The position numbers and the translations under genes are program-made. A DNA stretch of 37,525 nucleotides from Streptomyces bobili (GTDB lineage: Bacteria; Actinomycetota; Actinomycetes; Streptomycetales; Streptomycetaceae). Positions 8,569 to 15,912 of the stretch are shown one piece after another. The notes under the pieces were generated by a model. The model saw only the letters and a list, made by a program, of their open reading frames with translations, had not been told where the DNA came from and searched no databases. The stretch spans positions 1 through 37,525 of the forward strand of contig NZ_MUBA01000100.1 in NCBI RefSeq assembly GCF_002154575.1, given 5' to 3'. Within the stretch, counting starts at the first letter, position 1. Every line of letters begins with the position of its first letter.

Positions 8569-9671
8569 AGATAGACCTCACCGACACCACGGCCAGCAAG
8601 ATCAACAAGGGGCTGGTGCAGGGGCGGCGGGCCATCGGCACGCCGGCCGTGGGCATGGTCCTCACGCTGGTCATCGTCACGGACGAGGAGAACGCGTACG
8701 ACGCGCTCAAGGCCGCGGGCGACGCGTCGCGCGAGCACCCCTCGCGCACGCTCGTGGTCATCAAGCGCGTCTCCCGCTCCCCGCGCGACCGCACCAAGTC
8801 CCGGCTGGACGCCGAGGTGCGGGTGGGCGCGGAGGCGGGCACCGGCGAGACGGTCGTCCTGCGGCTGTACGGCGAGGTGGCCGAGCACGCCCAGTCGGTC
8901 GTGCTGCCGCTGCTGCTGCCGGACGCGCCCGTCGTCGTCTGGTGGCCGGTGAACGCGCCGCTCGACCCGGCCGCCGACCCGCTCGGCGCGCTGGCCCAGC
9001 GCCGCGTCACCGACACCTACGCCGCCGAGCAGCCGGTACGGGATCTGACGGCCCGCTCCCGGACCTACACCCCCGGCGACACCGACCTGTCGTGGACCCG
9101 CATCACGCCCTGGCGTTCGATGCTGGCCGCGGCTCTCGACCAGGTCACCTGCAAGGTCGAGTCGGTGGAGGTGGAGGGCGAGGAGTTCAACCCGAGCTGC
9201 GAGCTGCTCGCGATGTGGCTCGGCGACCGGCTGGACGTGCCCGTGCAGCGCTCGCTGTCCGGCGGACCGGGGCTCACCGCGGTCCGGCTGTCCACGGACT
9301 GCGGCCCGATCGTGCTGGACCGGGCCGACGGCTCGCTGGCCACGCTGTCCATCGACGGGCAGCCCGACCGTGCGGTGGCGCTCCAGCGCCGGGACACGGC
9401 CGAGCTGATCGCGGAGGAGCTGCGGCGGCTGGACCCGGACGACACGTACGCGTCGGCGCTGCGGTTCGGGGTGGAGCGGTTGAACACCTCGGACGGCAGG
9501 AGCGGCACGGGTTCTGCGCCGGAGGCTCCGGCCGACGCTCCGGAAGCCGTGGCCAAAGGAGCCGCCAAAGGAGAACCGGTCGCGGTTCCCACTCCCGTCG
9601 AAGCGGCTGTCAAAGTACCCGCGAAGGAATCGACGGCGCAGGTCCCGGTGAAGAAGGCGGCCGCGAAGTGA
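8565..9671 (+). CDS. opcA: Glucose-6-phosphate dehydrogenase assembly protein OpcA
   Basis: OpcA (368 residues) is the actinobacterial and cyanobacterial factor needed for assembly or activity of glucose-6-phosphate dehydrogenase. The conserved core runs to about residue 308, with PVVVWWPVNAP at 122-132 and SWTRITPWR at 176-184 typical of the family. Cysteines at 196, 212 and 246 could support redox control, which is known for cyanobacterial OpcA; here that is inference. Residues 309-368 form an Ala/Pro/Lys-rich, probably disordered tail ending in KKAAAK. The ATG at 8565 overlaps the zwf stop (ATGA), and its own stop overlaps the GTG of pgl (GTGA), so the three genes are tightly coupled. Confidence 0.96.
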   Translation: MKIDLTDTTASKINKGLVQGRRAIGTPAVGMVLTLVIVTDEENAYDALKAAGDASREHPSRTLVVIKRVSRSPRDRTKSRLDAEVRVGAEAGTGETVVLRLYGEVAEHAQSVVLPLLLPDAPVVVWWPVNAPLDPAADPLGALAQRRVTDTYAAEQPVRDLTARSRTYTPGDTDLSWTRITPWRSMLAAALDQVTCKVESVEVEGEEFNPSCELLAMWLGDRLDVPVQRSLSGGPGLTAVRLSTDCGPIVLDRADGSLATLSIDGQPDRAVALQRRDTAELIAEELRRLDPDDTYASALRFGVERLNTSDGRSGTGSAPEAPADAPEAVAKGAAKGEPVAVPTPVEAAVKVPAKESTAQVPVKKAAAK

Positions 9672-10450
9672 GTACGCCCCAGCTGGTCGTGCACCGCGAC
9701 AAGGACCTGATGGCCCAGGCCGCCGCGGCCCGTCTGATCACGAAGATCGTGGACGCGCAGGCCTCCCGCGGTCATGCGTCCGTGGTCCTCACGGGCGGCC
9801 GCAACGGCAACGGTCTGCTGGCCGCGCTGGCGGCGGCGCCCGCCCGCGACGCGGTGGACTGGGGCCGGCTCGACCTGTGGTGGGGCGACGAGCGGTTCCT
9901 GCCCGAGGGCGATCCGGACCGCAATGTCACGCAGGCCCGCGAGGCCCTGCTGGACTCCGTTCCCCTGGATCCGAAGCGCGTGCACGCCATGCCCGCGTCG
10001 GACGGCCCCTACGGCTCCGACGTGGAGGCGGCCGCGGCCGGCTACGCGGAGGAACTGGCCCGCGCGGCCGGTCCCGAGAACCACGGCTCCGTGCCCACCT
10101 TCGACGTCCTGATGCTGGGCGTCGGTCCGGACACCCACGTGGCCTCGCTCTTCCCCGAGCTGCCGGCCGTACGGGAGACCGAGCGCACGGTGGTCGGCGT
10201 GCGCGGCGCGCCCAAGCCGCCGCCCACCCGCACCACCCTCACGCTGGTGGCGATCCGCTCGGCACGCGAGGTGTGGCTGCTGGCGGCCGGCGAGGACAAG
10301 GCGCAGGCGGCGGCCATTGCGCTGTCGGGCGCGGGCGAGATCCAGGCCCCGGCGGCGGGTGCCCGGGGCCGGTCCCGGACCCTGTGGCTGCTGGACTCGG
10401 CGGCGGCGTCGCAGCTGCCGCGTTCGCTGTATCCGCCGGCTTCGCCCTGA
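9668..10450 (+). CDS. pgl: 6-phosphogluconolactonase
   Basis: The 260-residue DevB/Pgl-type lactonase hydrolyses 6-phosphogluconolactone to 6-phosphogluconate, the step directly after Zwf. Family features include VVLTGGRNG near residue 38, the segment LWWGDERFLPEGDPDRN, and the later VLMLGVGPDTHVASLFP with its catalytic-region His. The length is normal. The GTG at 9668 overlaps the opcA stop by the GTGA arrangement. It is the last gene of the tkt operon and is followed 21 bp later by a strong hairpin, so transcription of the operon probably ends there. Confidence 0.96.
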   Translation: MSTPQLVVHRDKDLMAQAAAARLITKIVDAQASRGHASVVLTGGRNGNGLLAALAAAPARDAVDWGRLDLWWGDERFLPEGDPDRNVTQAREALLDSVPLDPKRVHAMPASDGPYGSDVEAAAAGYAEELARAAGPENHGSVPTFDVLMLGVGPDTHVASLFPELPAVRETERTVVGVRGAPKPPPTRTTLTLVAIRSAREVWLLAAGEDKAQAAAIALSGAGEIQAPAAGARGRSRTLWLLDSAAASQLPRSLYPPASP

Positions 10451-10471
10451 CCACGGGCGCTGTCACCGGCT

Positions 10472-10509
10472 GAGGGCGGCGGGATGTCCGTGGACACCCC
10501 GCCGCCCTC
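10472..10509. terminator. Bidirectional terminator between pgl and the permease gene
   Basis: A perfect 12-bp inverted repeat (GAGGGCGGCGGG at 10472-10483 and its complement at 10498-10509) surrounds a 14-nt loop that itself contains GTCC/GGAC. It lies between two convergent genes ending at 10450 and 10523. There is no T-run, as is usual in Streptomyces. Confidence 0.8.
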
Positions 10510-10522
10510 ACCCGTGGGCCGC

Positions 10523-11362
10523 TCACTTCACCGAGCCGGCCATCACTCCCTGCACGAAGTGCCGCTGGAAGGCGAAGAACACGGCGACCGGCACCACCAG
10601 GGACAGGAAGGCCCCCGGCGCCAGTACGTCGATGTTGCTGCCGAACTGCCGTATCTGCGACTGGAGTTGCACGGTCAGCGGCTGCGAGGAGCCGTCGGCG
10701 AAGAGCAGGGCGACCAGCATGTCGTTCCACACCCACAGGAACTGGAAGATGGCGAGGCTGGCGAGCGCCGGCCGGCCCACCGGGAGGACCAGGCGGGTGA
10801 AGATCCGCCATTCGCTGCCGCCGTCCATCCGCGCCGCCTCCAGCATCTCCTTCGGTATCTCGACGAAGTAGTTGCGCAGCAGGAACACCGCGAACGGCAG
10901 CCCGTACGCCACGTGGAAGAGGACGACGCCGGGGATCGTGCCGAACAGGCCCAGCTGCCCGAAGAGTTTGGCGACCGGCAGCAGGCCAATCTGCACCGGC
11001 ACCACCAACAGCGCGACCACGCCCAGGAAGACGGCCTCGCGTCCGGGGAAGTCGAGCCAGGCGAAGGCGTATCCGGCGAGCGCCGCGAGGACCACGACCA
11101 GGACGGTCGTCGGGACCGAGATCAGCACGGTGTTCCAGAACGCCTCGGTCATCCCGGCGTTCTTCAGCAGTTCCGCGTAGTTGTCGAAGGAGAGTTCGCC
11201 GGGACTGGCGAACACCGTCCACCAGCCACCCTCGGCGGTGTCCTCGGCCGACCGCAGCGAGGACAGGAACAGTCCGGCCAGCGGGGTGACCCAGACCAGG
11301 CCGATCACCACGAGGACGGCCTGCACGAGGCCGTTGCCGAGGCCGCGCCGTACCGCGTTCAT
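10523..11362 (-). CDS. Carbohydrate ABC transporter permease (MalG type)
   Basis: This 279-residue inner-membrane permease has about six hydrophobic segments. The EAA loop that contacts the ATPase is EMLEAARMDGGSEWRIF, about two thirds along, as in MalG/CUT1 permeases. It would form a heterodimer with the permease encoded immediately upstream. The ATG at 11362 overlaps the stop of that gene (ATGA) and has AAGGAG 6 nt upstream, showing tight coupling. No nucleotide-binding subunit of the CUT1 type is encoded nearby; Streptomyces sugar importers commonly share the MsiK ATPase encoded elsewhere, so that partner is inferred. The gene is last in the minus-strand cluster and ends at the terminator shared with pgl. 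Neighbouring GH13 hydrolase suggests an alpha-glucoside substrate. Confidence 0.93.
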   Translation of the reverse strand: MNAVRRGLGNGLVQAVLVVIGLVWVTPLAGLFLSSLRSAEDTAEGGWWTVFASPGELSFDNYAELLKNAGMTEAFWNTVLISVPTTVLVVVLAALAGYAFAWLDFPGREAVFLGVVALLVVPVQIGLLPVAKLFGQLGLFGTIPGVVLFHVAYGLPFAVFLLRNYFVEIPKEMLEAARMDGGSEWRIFTRLVLPVGRPALASLAIFQFLWVWNDMLVALLFADGSSQPLTVQLQSQIRQFGSNIDVLAPGAFLSLVVPVAVFFAFQRHFVQGVMAGSVK

Positions 11363-12723
11363 CGCTGGCTCCTTCGGAAACGGCGGACGTTGAAGACCAT
11401 CGCCGGGACGACGAGCAGGAGGAGCAGCACGCCGAGGGCGCTGCCGAGCCCCTGGTTGTTGCCGCCGCCGAACGACACCAGCCACATCTGCGTGGCGAGG
11501 ACGGTGGCGTCCTCCTGCACGGGTCCGGGCGCGATGATGTAGACGAGGTCGAAGACCTTCATCACGTTGATCACCAGGGTCACGAAGACGACGGTGAGGA
11601 CGGGGGCCAGCAGCGGGACGGTGATCCGCCGGAAGATCTGCCACTCGTTCGCGCCGTCCATCCGGGCCGCCTCCAGGGCGTCGCGCGGCAGCGTCGACAG
11701 CCCGGCGCCGATCAGGACCATGGAGAAGCCGGTCCAGATCCACAGGTACGCCCCGATGATCGCCGGCGTGACGAGGGCCGGGCCGAGCCAGGAGATCCCG
11801 TCGTAGGGCGGTGCGAAGTTGGACGCCGGGAGGCGCAGGGCGTAGGAGCCCGCGTCGAGTCCGGTGAAGCGGAAGGAGCCGTCGGAGGCCGTGGTGGTGG
11901 TCGCGGCCGTCCGTCCGTCGCGTACCGCTTCGACCTGCATCCGCGGCAGTCCGCTCTCCCGCGGGTCGACCTCGCCCGGTGTCCCTCCGCCGCCGGGCGT
12001 GAAGTCGAGGTAGACCACGCCGCGCAGTTCGTCCGGCGCGGCCGTGCGGCCGGCGGCCCCGTGGGCGGGTTCGGTGCCGGTGGGCAGGTCCTTGGGCGGG
12101 ACGCCGACCAGCGGCAGGGTCACCGAGTCGCCCGGGGACACGCTCGCACCGGTCCGGTACGAGCCGTCCGCCGCCCGGGTGAGTCCCTGGCCGTCACGTG
12201 CCCGTGCCGTCGGGTACGCGGAGGTGTCCTTGAAGACGTCGTGGACGGAGACTGCGGCGGCGTTCAGGACGCCCTTGTCGGGGTCCTCGTCGTAGGCGAG
12301 CCGGAAGATGATGCCGGCGGCCAGGAAGGACACCGCCATCGGCATGAACAGCAGCAGCTTGAAGGCGGTGGCCCAGCGCACCTTCTCCACCAGCACGGCG
12401 AGGATCAGCCCGAGGCCGGTGAGCAGGGCGGGCGCGACGACGACCCAGATCGCCGTGTTGCGTACGGCCTTGACGGTGGCCGGGTCGCGGAACATCTCGG
12501 TGTAGTTCTCGCCGCCGACGAAGCGGGTGCCGGAGGCGTCGAAGAAGCTGCGCCCGATCGAGAACAGCACCGGGTAGACGACGAGGGCGCCCAGCAGGAG
12601 CAGTGCGGGGAGGGCGAACAGCAGGGCGACGATCCGTCCCCGCCGGCGCAGGCGCCGGGCGCGGTCGGCGAGGCCGGTCGGCGGTGGTGGAGGAGCCGTC
12701 TCCTCGACAAGGGTCGCGGTCAT
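11359..12723 (-). CDS. Carbohydrate ABC transporter permease (MalF type) with large external insert
   Basis: This 454-residue permease is much longer than the usual 290-320 residues. Predicted membrane segments are near residues 31-53, 91-112 and 121-142. After a soluble stretch of about 165 residues (roughly 145-312) the remaining segments follow, with the EAA loop EAARMDGANEW starting at 351. The insert sits in the extracytoplasmic loop between the third and fourth core segments. Its second half (about 235-300) reads like a carboxypeptidase-regulatory/prealbumin-type beta-sandwich: VYLDFTPGGGG, then a TTASDGSFRFTGLDAGSYAL strand-turn pattern. E. coli MalF also carries an external Ig-like domain, but in a different loop. 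The start at 12723 is six bases after the upstream binding-protein stop. It pairs with the MalG-type permease. Confidence 0.92.
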   Translation of the reverse strand: MTATLVEETAPPPPPTGLADRARRLRRRGRIVALLFALPALLLLGALVVYPVLFSIGRSFFDASGTRFVGGENYTEMFRDPATVKAVRNTAIWVVVAPALLTGLGLILAVLVEKVRWATAFKLLLFMPMAVSFLAAGIIFRLAYDEDPDKGVLNAAAVSVHDVFKDTSAYPTARARDGQGLTRAADGSYRTGASVSPGDSVTLPLVGVPPKDLPTGTEPAHGAAGRTAAPDELRGVVYLDFTPGGGGTPGEVDPRESGLPRMQVEAVRDGRTAATTTTASDGSFRFTGLDAGSYALRLPASNFAPPYDGISWLGPALVTPAIIGAYLWIWTGFSMVLIGAGLSTLPRDALEAARMDGANEWQIFRRITVPLLAPVLTVVFVTLVINVMKVFDLVYIIAPGPVQEDATVLATQMWLVSFGGGNNQGLGSALGVLLLLLVVPAMVFNVRRFRRSQR

Positions 12724-12729
12724 CGCCGG

Positions 12730-14058
12730 TCAGCCCTTGTAGGCCTTGGCCGCCGCGGCTTCCAGCGCCGCCGCGGTCGCCTTCGGGTCGGAGGGGTCGC
12801 GCAGGAAGTCCTGGAGCAGCTTCCACTCCCCGGCGCCCTTCGTGCCGCCGAACGCGGCCGGCGCCTGGTCGGACATGTCGAAGCGGACCGAGTCCCCGGC
12901 GTCGATGAGGGACTTGGCGGTGGCGCGGGTGACGTCGTCGCCGTAGGAGGCGAGGTCGAGCTTGGTGTTCGGGGACAGGAACCCGCCGGCCCCGGCCCAT
13001 ACGGCGGCGGCCTCGGGGGTGGCCAGGTACTCAAGGAGGGCCATGCCCGCCTTGGTGTTCTTGCCGTCCTTGAGGACGACCGCGGCGTCGCCGCCGCTGA
13101 CGACGGGGGCCTCGCCGGCGCCGACCGCCGGGAACGGGAAGAAGTTCGCGTCCTCGCCGATCGACTTTCCGAACTGGTCCTTGGCGACGCCGGCCACGAA
13201 GTCGCCCTCGTAGACCATGCCCGCCTCGGGCTTCGGGCCGAACACCTTCTCCACGGAGCCCGGGAAGTCGGTGTTCAGGGCGCCGTTCTGGCCACCCGCC
13301 AGCAGCTGCTTGTCCTTGAACAGCTTGCCGAGCGTGGTGAGCGCCTCGACGACGGAGGGGTCGGTCCACTTCAGTTCGTGGGTGGCGAGGGCGTCGTACT
13401 TCTCGGGTCCGGCCTGGGAGAGGTAGATGTTCTCGAACCAGTCGGTGAGGGTCCAGCCGTCCTGCCCGGCGACCGAGAAGGCGGCCAGCCCGGAGTCGGA
13501 GACGGTGTGTCCGGCCTTCAGCAGGTCGTCGTAGGTGGTGGGCGGCTCGACCCCGGCCTGGGTGAAGGCGTCGGGGCTGTACCAGACGGTCGACTTGTGG
13601 GCGGCCTTGAAGTAGAGGCCGTAGAGGGTGCCGTCGACGCTGCCGTACGTCTTCCAGACGGGGGCGAAGTTGGTGTCGACGGCCTTCTCGGTGGTGCCGG
13701 AGAGCTGCTTGAGCCAGCCGTTCTCCGCGAACTGCTGGAGCACGCCGACCTGCGGGACCATGACCACGTCGGGGGCGTTGCCGCCCTCGATCTTGCTGCC
13801 GACGACGGTGGAGACGTTGTCGCCGGTGGACACGAACTGGGTCTTCGCGCCGGTCTTCTCGGCGAACGCGTCCAGCACCTTCTGGAAGTTCTTCTGCTCG
13901 CTGCCGGACCAGACGCCGGCGACGGTGACGGTCTGGCCGCCGAGGGCCTTGTCGCCGCCGCCCGCCGAGACGGGGTCGCTCGAACCGCAGGCGGTGGCGC
14001 CGAACGTCAGGGCGAGGGCGGTGCAGCCGGTGAGGAGGGTCGTACGTCGTCGCATCAT
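12730..14058 (-). CDS. Sugar-binding lipoprotein of the ABC importer
   Basis: The 442-residue extracellular solute-binding protein (family 1, MalE-like) begins with a basic N-terminus and hydrophobic signal. A lipobox ending at C24 (GATAC, followed by GSS) marks it as membrane-anchored. Family features include APDVVMVPQVGVL, a YGLYFKAAHKSTVWYSPDAF hinge-proximal segment, and a late FLSPNTKLDL segment. An earlier cysteine (C12, LTGC) is too near the start to be the lipidated residue. The ATG at 14058 (first of two adjacent ATGs) has AAGGGA about 8 nt upstream. It is directly followed by both permease genes and preceded 38 bp away by the GH13 gene. The likely ligand is an alpha-linked glucose oligosaccharide, inferred from the hydrolase. 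Confidence 0.93.
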   Translation of the reverse strand: MMRRRTTLLTGCTALALTFGATACGSSDPVSAGGGDKALGGQTVTVAGVWSGSEQKNFQKVLDAFAEKTGAKTQFVSTGDNVSTVVGSKIEGGNAPDVVMVPQVGVLQQFAENGWLKQLSGTTEKAVDTNFAPVWKTYGSVDGTLYGLYFKAAHKSTVWYSPDAFTQAGVEPPTTYDDLLKAGHTVSDSGLAAFSVAGQDGWTLTDWFENIYLSQAGPEKYDALATHELKWTDPSVVEALTTLGKLFKDKQLLAGGQNGALNTDFPGSVEKVFGPKPEAGMVYEGDFVAGVAKDQFGKSIGEDANFFPFPAVGAGEAPVVSGGDAAVVLKDGKNTKAGMALLEYLATPEAAAVWAGAGGFLSPNTKLDLASYGDDVTRATAKSLIDAGDSVRFDMSDQAPAAFGGTKGAGEWKLLQDFLRDPSDPKATAAALEAAAAKAYKG

Positions 14059-14096
14059 CGTTGATGTCCCTTCGAGGAGTGGGGAGTTGACGGGAG

Positions 14097-15734
14097 TCAG
14101 AGGTCGCCGAGCCACCAGGCGGAGGTGGAGCCGGGCAGTACGCCGGCCGGGCAGGGACCGCTGGACAGCAGGGGCGTGCCGGAGACCGGCGCGGGGGTGG
14201 GGGCCGTGCCGAAGTTGACGGCGCAGACGAGTCCGTCGCCGCGGGCGAAGGCGAGGACGCCGGGCGGGGCGTCCAGCCAGCGCAGTGTGCCCTCGCCCAA
14301 CTGGGGCAGAGCGGCGCGCAGTTGCAGGCCGTCGCGGTACAGGTGCCAGAAGGAGCGGGTGTCGGCGAGGGCACGGTCGGTGGCGTACTCGGCGAAGTAG
14401 TCCGGCTGCGGCAGCCACGGTTTGGCGCCCTCGGCGCCGGAGGTGAAGCCGAACGGCGAGGCCTGGCCCGACCACGGCAGCGGGACGCGGCAGCCGTCGC
14501 GGATGCGGGCGCGGCTTCCGGTGCGCCGGAAGATCGGGTCGGTGAGCACGTCGTCGGGCAGGTCGACGACCTCGGGCAGCCCGAGTTCCTCGCCCTGGTA
14601 GATGTACGCGGCGCCGGGAAGCGCCAGCATCAGCAGGGCGGCGGCGCGGGCGCGGGCGGTGCCGAGTCCGCTGCCCTCGGTCGCGGGTTCGCCGTAGCGG
14701 GTGACGGTGCGGACCTGGTCGTGGTTGTTGAGGACCCAGGTGACCGTCGAGCCCGTGCCTGCGATGTCCGCCATGGCCTCGGAGACGACCTTGCGGAAGG
14801 CGTCGGCGCTCCAGGGGGCGCTCAGCAGATCGAAGAAGAAGGCCTGGTGCAGTTCGTCCGGGCGCACGTAGCGGGCGTGTTCGCGTGCGGTGGGCACCGA
14901 GACCTCTCCGACGAGGAGCCGTTCGCGGCCGTCGCGTGCCGTGTACTCCTCGCAGACCGACCGCCAGTGCCTCCACACGCCGTGCACCTCGGGCTGGTTC
15001 CAGGCGAGCGGGTTGACCGAGTCGCGGGTGCGGGCGTCGGCCTCGGGGTCCGGGGAGTCGGGCAGGTCCGGGTGCTTGAACAGGCCGGCGGCGACGTCGA
15101 TGCGGAAGCCGTCGGCGCCCCGGTCCAGCCAGAAGCGCAGTATCCGGTCGAACTCGGCGGGCACTTCTGGGGTGCGCCAGTTCCAGTCGGGCTGTTCGGG
15201 GGTGAACATGTGCAGGTACCACTGGCCGGGCCGCCCGTCCGGCTCGGTCACCCGGCTCCAGGCCGGGCCGCCGAACATGGCGTGCCAGTTGTTGGGCGGC
15301 TCGCAGCCGTCGGGGCCGCGGCCGTCGGCGAAGTGGAAGCGGGCGCGGGCGGGGCTGCCGGGCCCGGCGGCGAGCGCCTCGCGGAACCAGGGGTGCTCGC
15401 TGGAGCAGTGGTTGGGCACGATGTCCAGGAGCACCTTGACGCCGAGCCGCCGGGCGGCCGCCACCAGCAGGTCGAACTCGGCGAGGTCGCCGAAGAGCGG
15501 GTCGACGCCGCGGTAGTCGGCCACGTCGTAGCCGTGGTCGGCCTGCGGGGAGGGGTAGAAGGGGCTGAGCCAGATGCCGTCCACCCCGAGCTTCTTGAGG
15601 TACGGCAGCCCGGCCCGGACGCCGGCGAGGTCGCCGATGCCGTCGCCGGTGCTGTCCAGGAAGCTGCGGACGTACACCTGGTAGATCACTGCGTCGCGCC
15701 ACCAGTGGTGGGCGTCGATGCGCTGGAGACTCAC
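14097..15734 (-). CDS. GH13 alpha-glucosidase / alpha-amylase family hydrolase
   Basis: The 545-residue enzyme is a glycoside hydrolase family 13 protein of the oligo-alpha-glucosidase type. The opening WWRDAVIYQVYVRSFLDS and all four GH13 regions are present: DIVPNH (I), GFRIDV with the nucleophile Asp (II), LLVGEV with the acid/base Glu (III) and NNHDQ (IV). It lacks a signal peptide, so it should cleave imported malto- or isomalto-type oligosaccharides inside the cell. The start is uncertain: an in-frame ATG at 15770 lies inside or ahead of the predicted promoter. GTG at 15734, preceded by a weak AGG 8-10 nt upstream, is preferred. Candidate operator sequences lie upstream of the gene. It is clustered with a binding protein and permeases, consistent with uptake followed by cytoplasmic hydrolysis. 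Confidence 0.93.
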   Translation of the reverse strand: MSLQRIDAHHWWRDAVIYQVYVRSFLDSTGDGIGDLAGVRAGLPYLKKLGVDGIWLSPFYPSPQADHGYDVADYRGVDPLFGDLAEFDLLVAAARRLGVKVLLDIVPNHCSSEHPWFREALAAGPGSPARARFHFADGRGPDGCEPPNNWHAMFGGPAWSRVTEPDGRPGQWYLHMFTPEQPDWNWRTPEVPAEFDRILRFWLDRGADGFRIDVAAGLFKHPDLPDSPDPEADARTRDSVNPLAWNQPEVHGVWRHWRSVCEEYTARDGRERLLVGEVSVPTAREHARYVRPDELHQAFFFDLLSAPWSADAFRKVVSEAMADIAGTGSTVTWVLNNHDQVRTVTRYGEPATEGSGLGTARARAAALLMLALPGAAYIYQGEELGLPEVVDLPDDVLTDPIFRRTGSRARIRDGCRVPLPWSGQASPFGFTSGAEGAKPWLPQPDYFAEYATDRALADTRSFWHLYRDGLQLRAALPQLGEGTLRWLDAPPGVLAFARGDGLVCAVNFGTAPTPAPVSGTPLLSSGPCPAGVLPGSTSAWWLGDL

Positions 15735-15772
15735 CCCGTTGACCTGTCTGTGCGAGCTGACGTTATGCATGC

Positions 15773-15803
15773 ATGTTAGGTAGGCATATCGAGAGGGTGT
15801 CAA
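15773..15803 (-). promoter_or_regulatory. Candidate promoter of the hydrolase-transporter operon
   Basis: Read on the minus strand, a perfect TTGACA -35 (15803-15798) is followed after 19 bp by TAACAT (15778-15773) as a possible -10. The spacing is slightly long. The -10 overlaps the repeated TGTTAGGTA motif, so a protein bound there would block transcription. Use of this promoter would exclude the ATG at 15770 and favour GTG 15734. Confidence 0.45.
15774..15782 (+). promoter_or_regulatory. Repeated motif, copy 1 (candidate operator)
   Basis: TGTTAGGTA, embedded in the longer match CATGTTAGGTA (15772-15782). The same 11-mer recurs in inverted orientation at 15887-15897, and the 9-mer recurs upstream of padR. 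It adjoins a 10-bp perfect palindrome, ATGCATGCAT (15765-15774), and overlaps the candidate -10 box of the hydrolase gene. Confidence 0.45.
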
Positions 15804-15884
15804 CGAGCAGACAGGAGTTACCGGGGAGTTGGCCAGACGAACCGGGCGTTATCGGGGCAGTCGGAGGCAAGGTGAGACCCGCGC

Positions 15885-15901
15885 GTTACCTAACATGTAA
15901 C
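15885..15901. promoter_or_regulatory. Repeated motif, copy 2 (candidate operator)
   Basis: This segment contains TACCTAACA (15887-15895), the reverse complement of the shared 9-mer, within an inverted repeat GTTAC-7-GTAAC. It lies 12 bp beyond the stop codon of the second binding protein and roughly 80 bp upstream of the hydrolase promoter. An A/T-rich block like this is conspicuous in such G/C-rich DNA. Confidence 0.45.
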
Positions 15902-15912
15902 TAGGAAGGGTG

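Noticed and set aside
15735-15770. ATG at 15770 as start of the GH13 hydrolase
   Set aside because: It lacks a ribosome site and lies at or before the transcription start predicted from the TTGACA/TAACAT pair; GTG 15734 fits better, though the alternative is not excluded.
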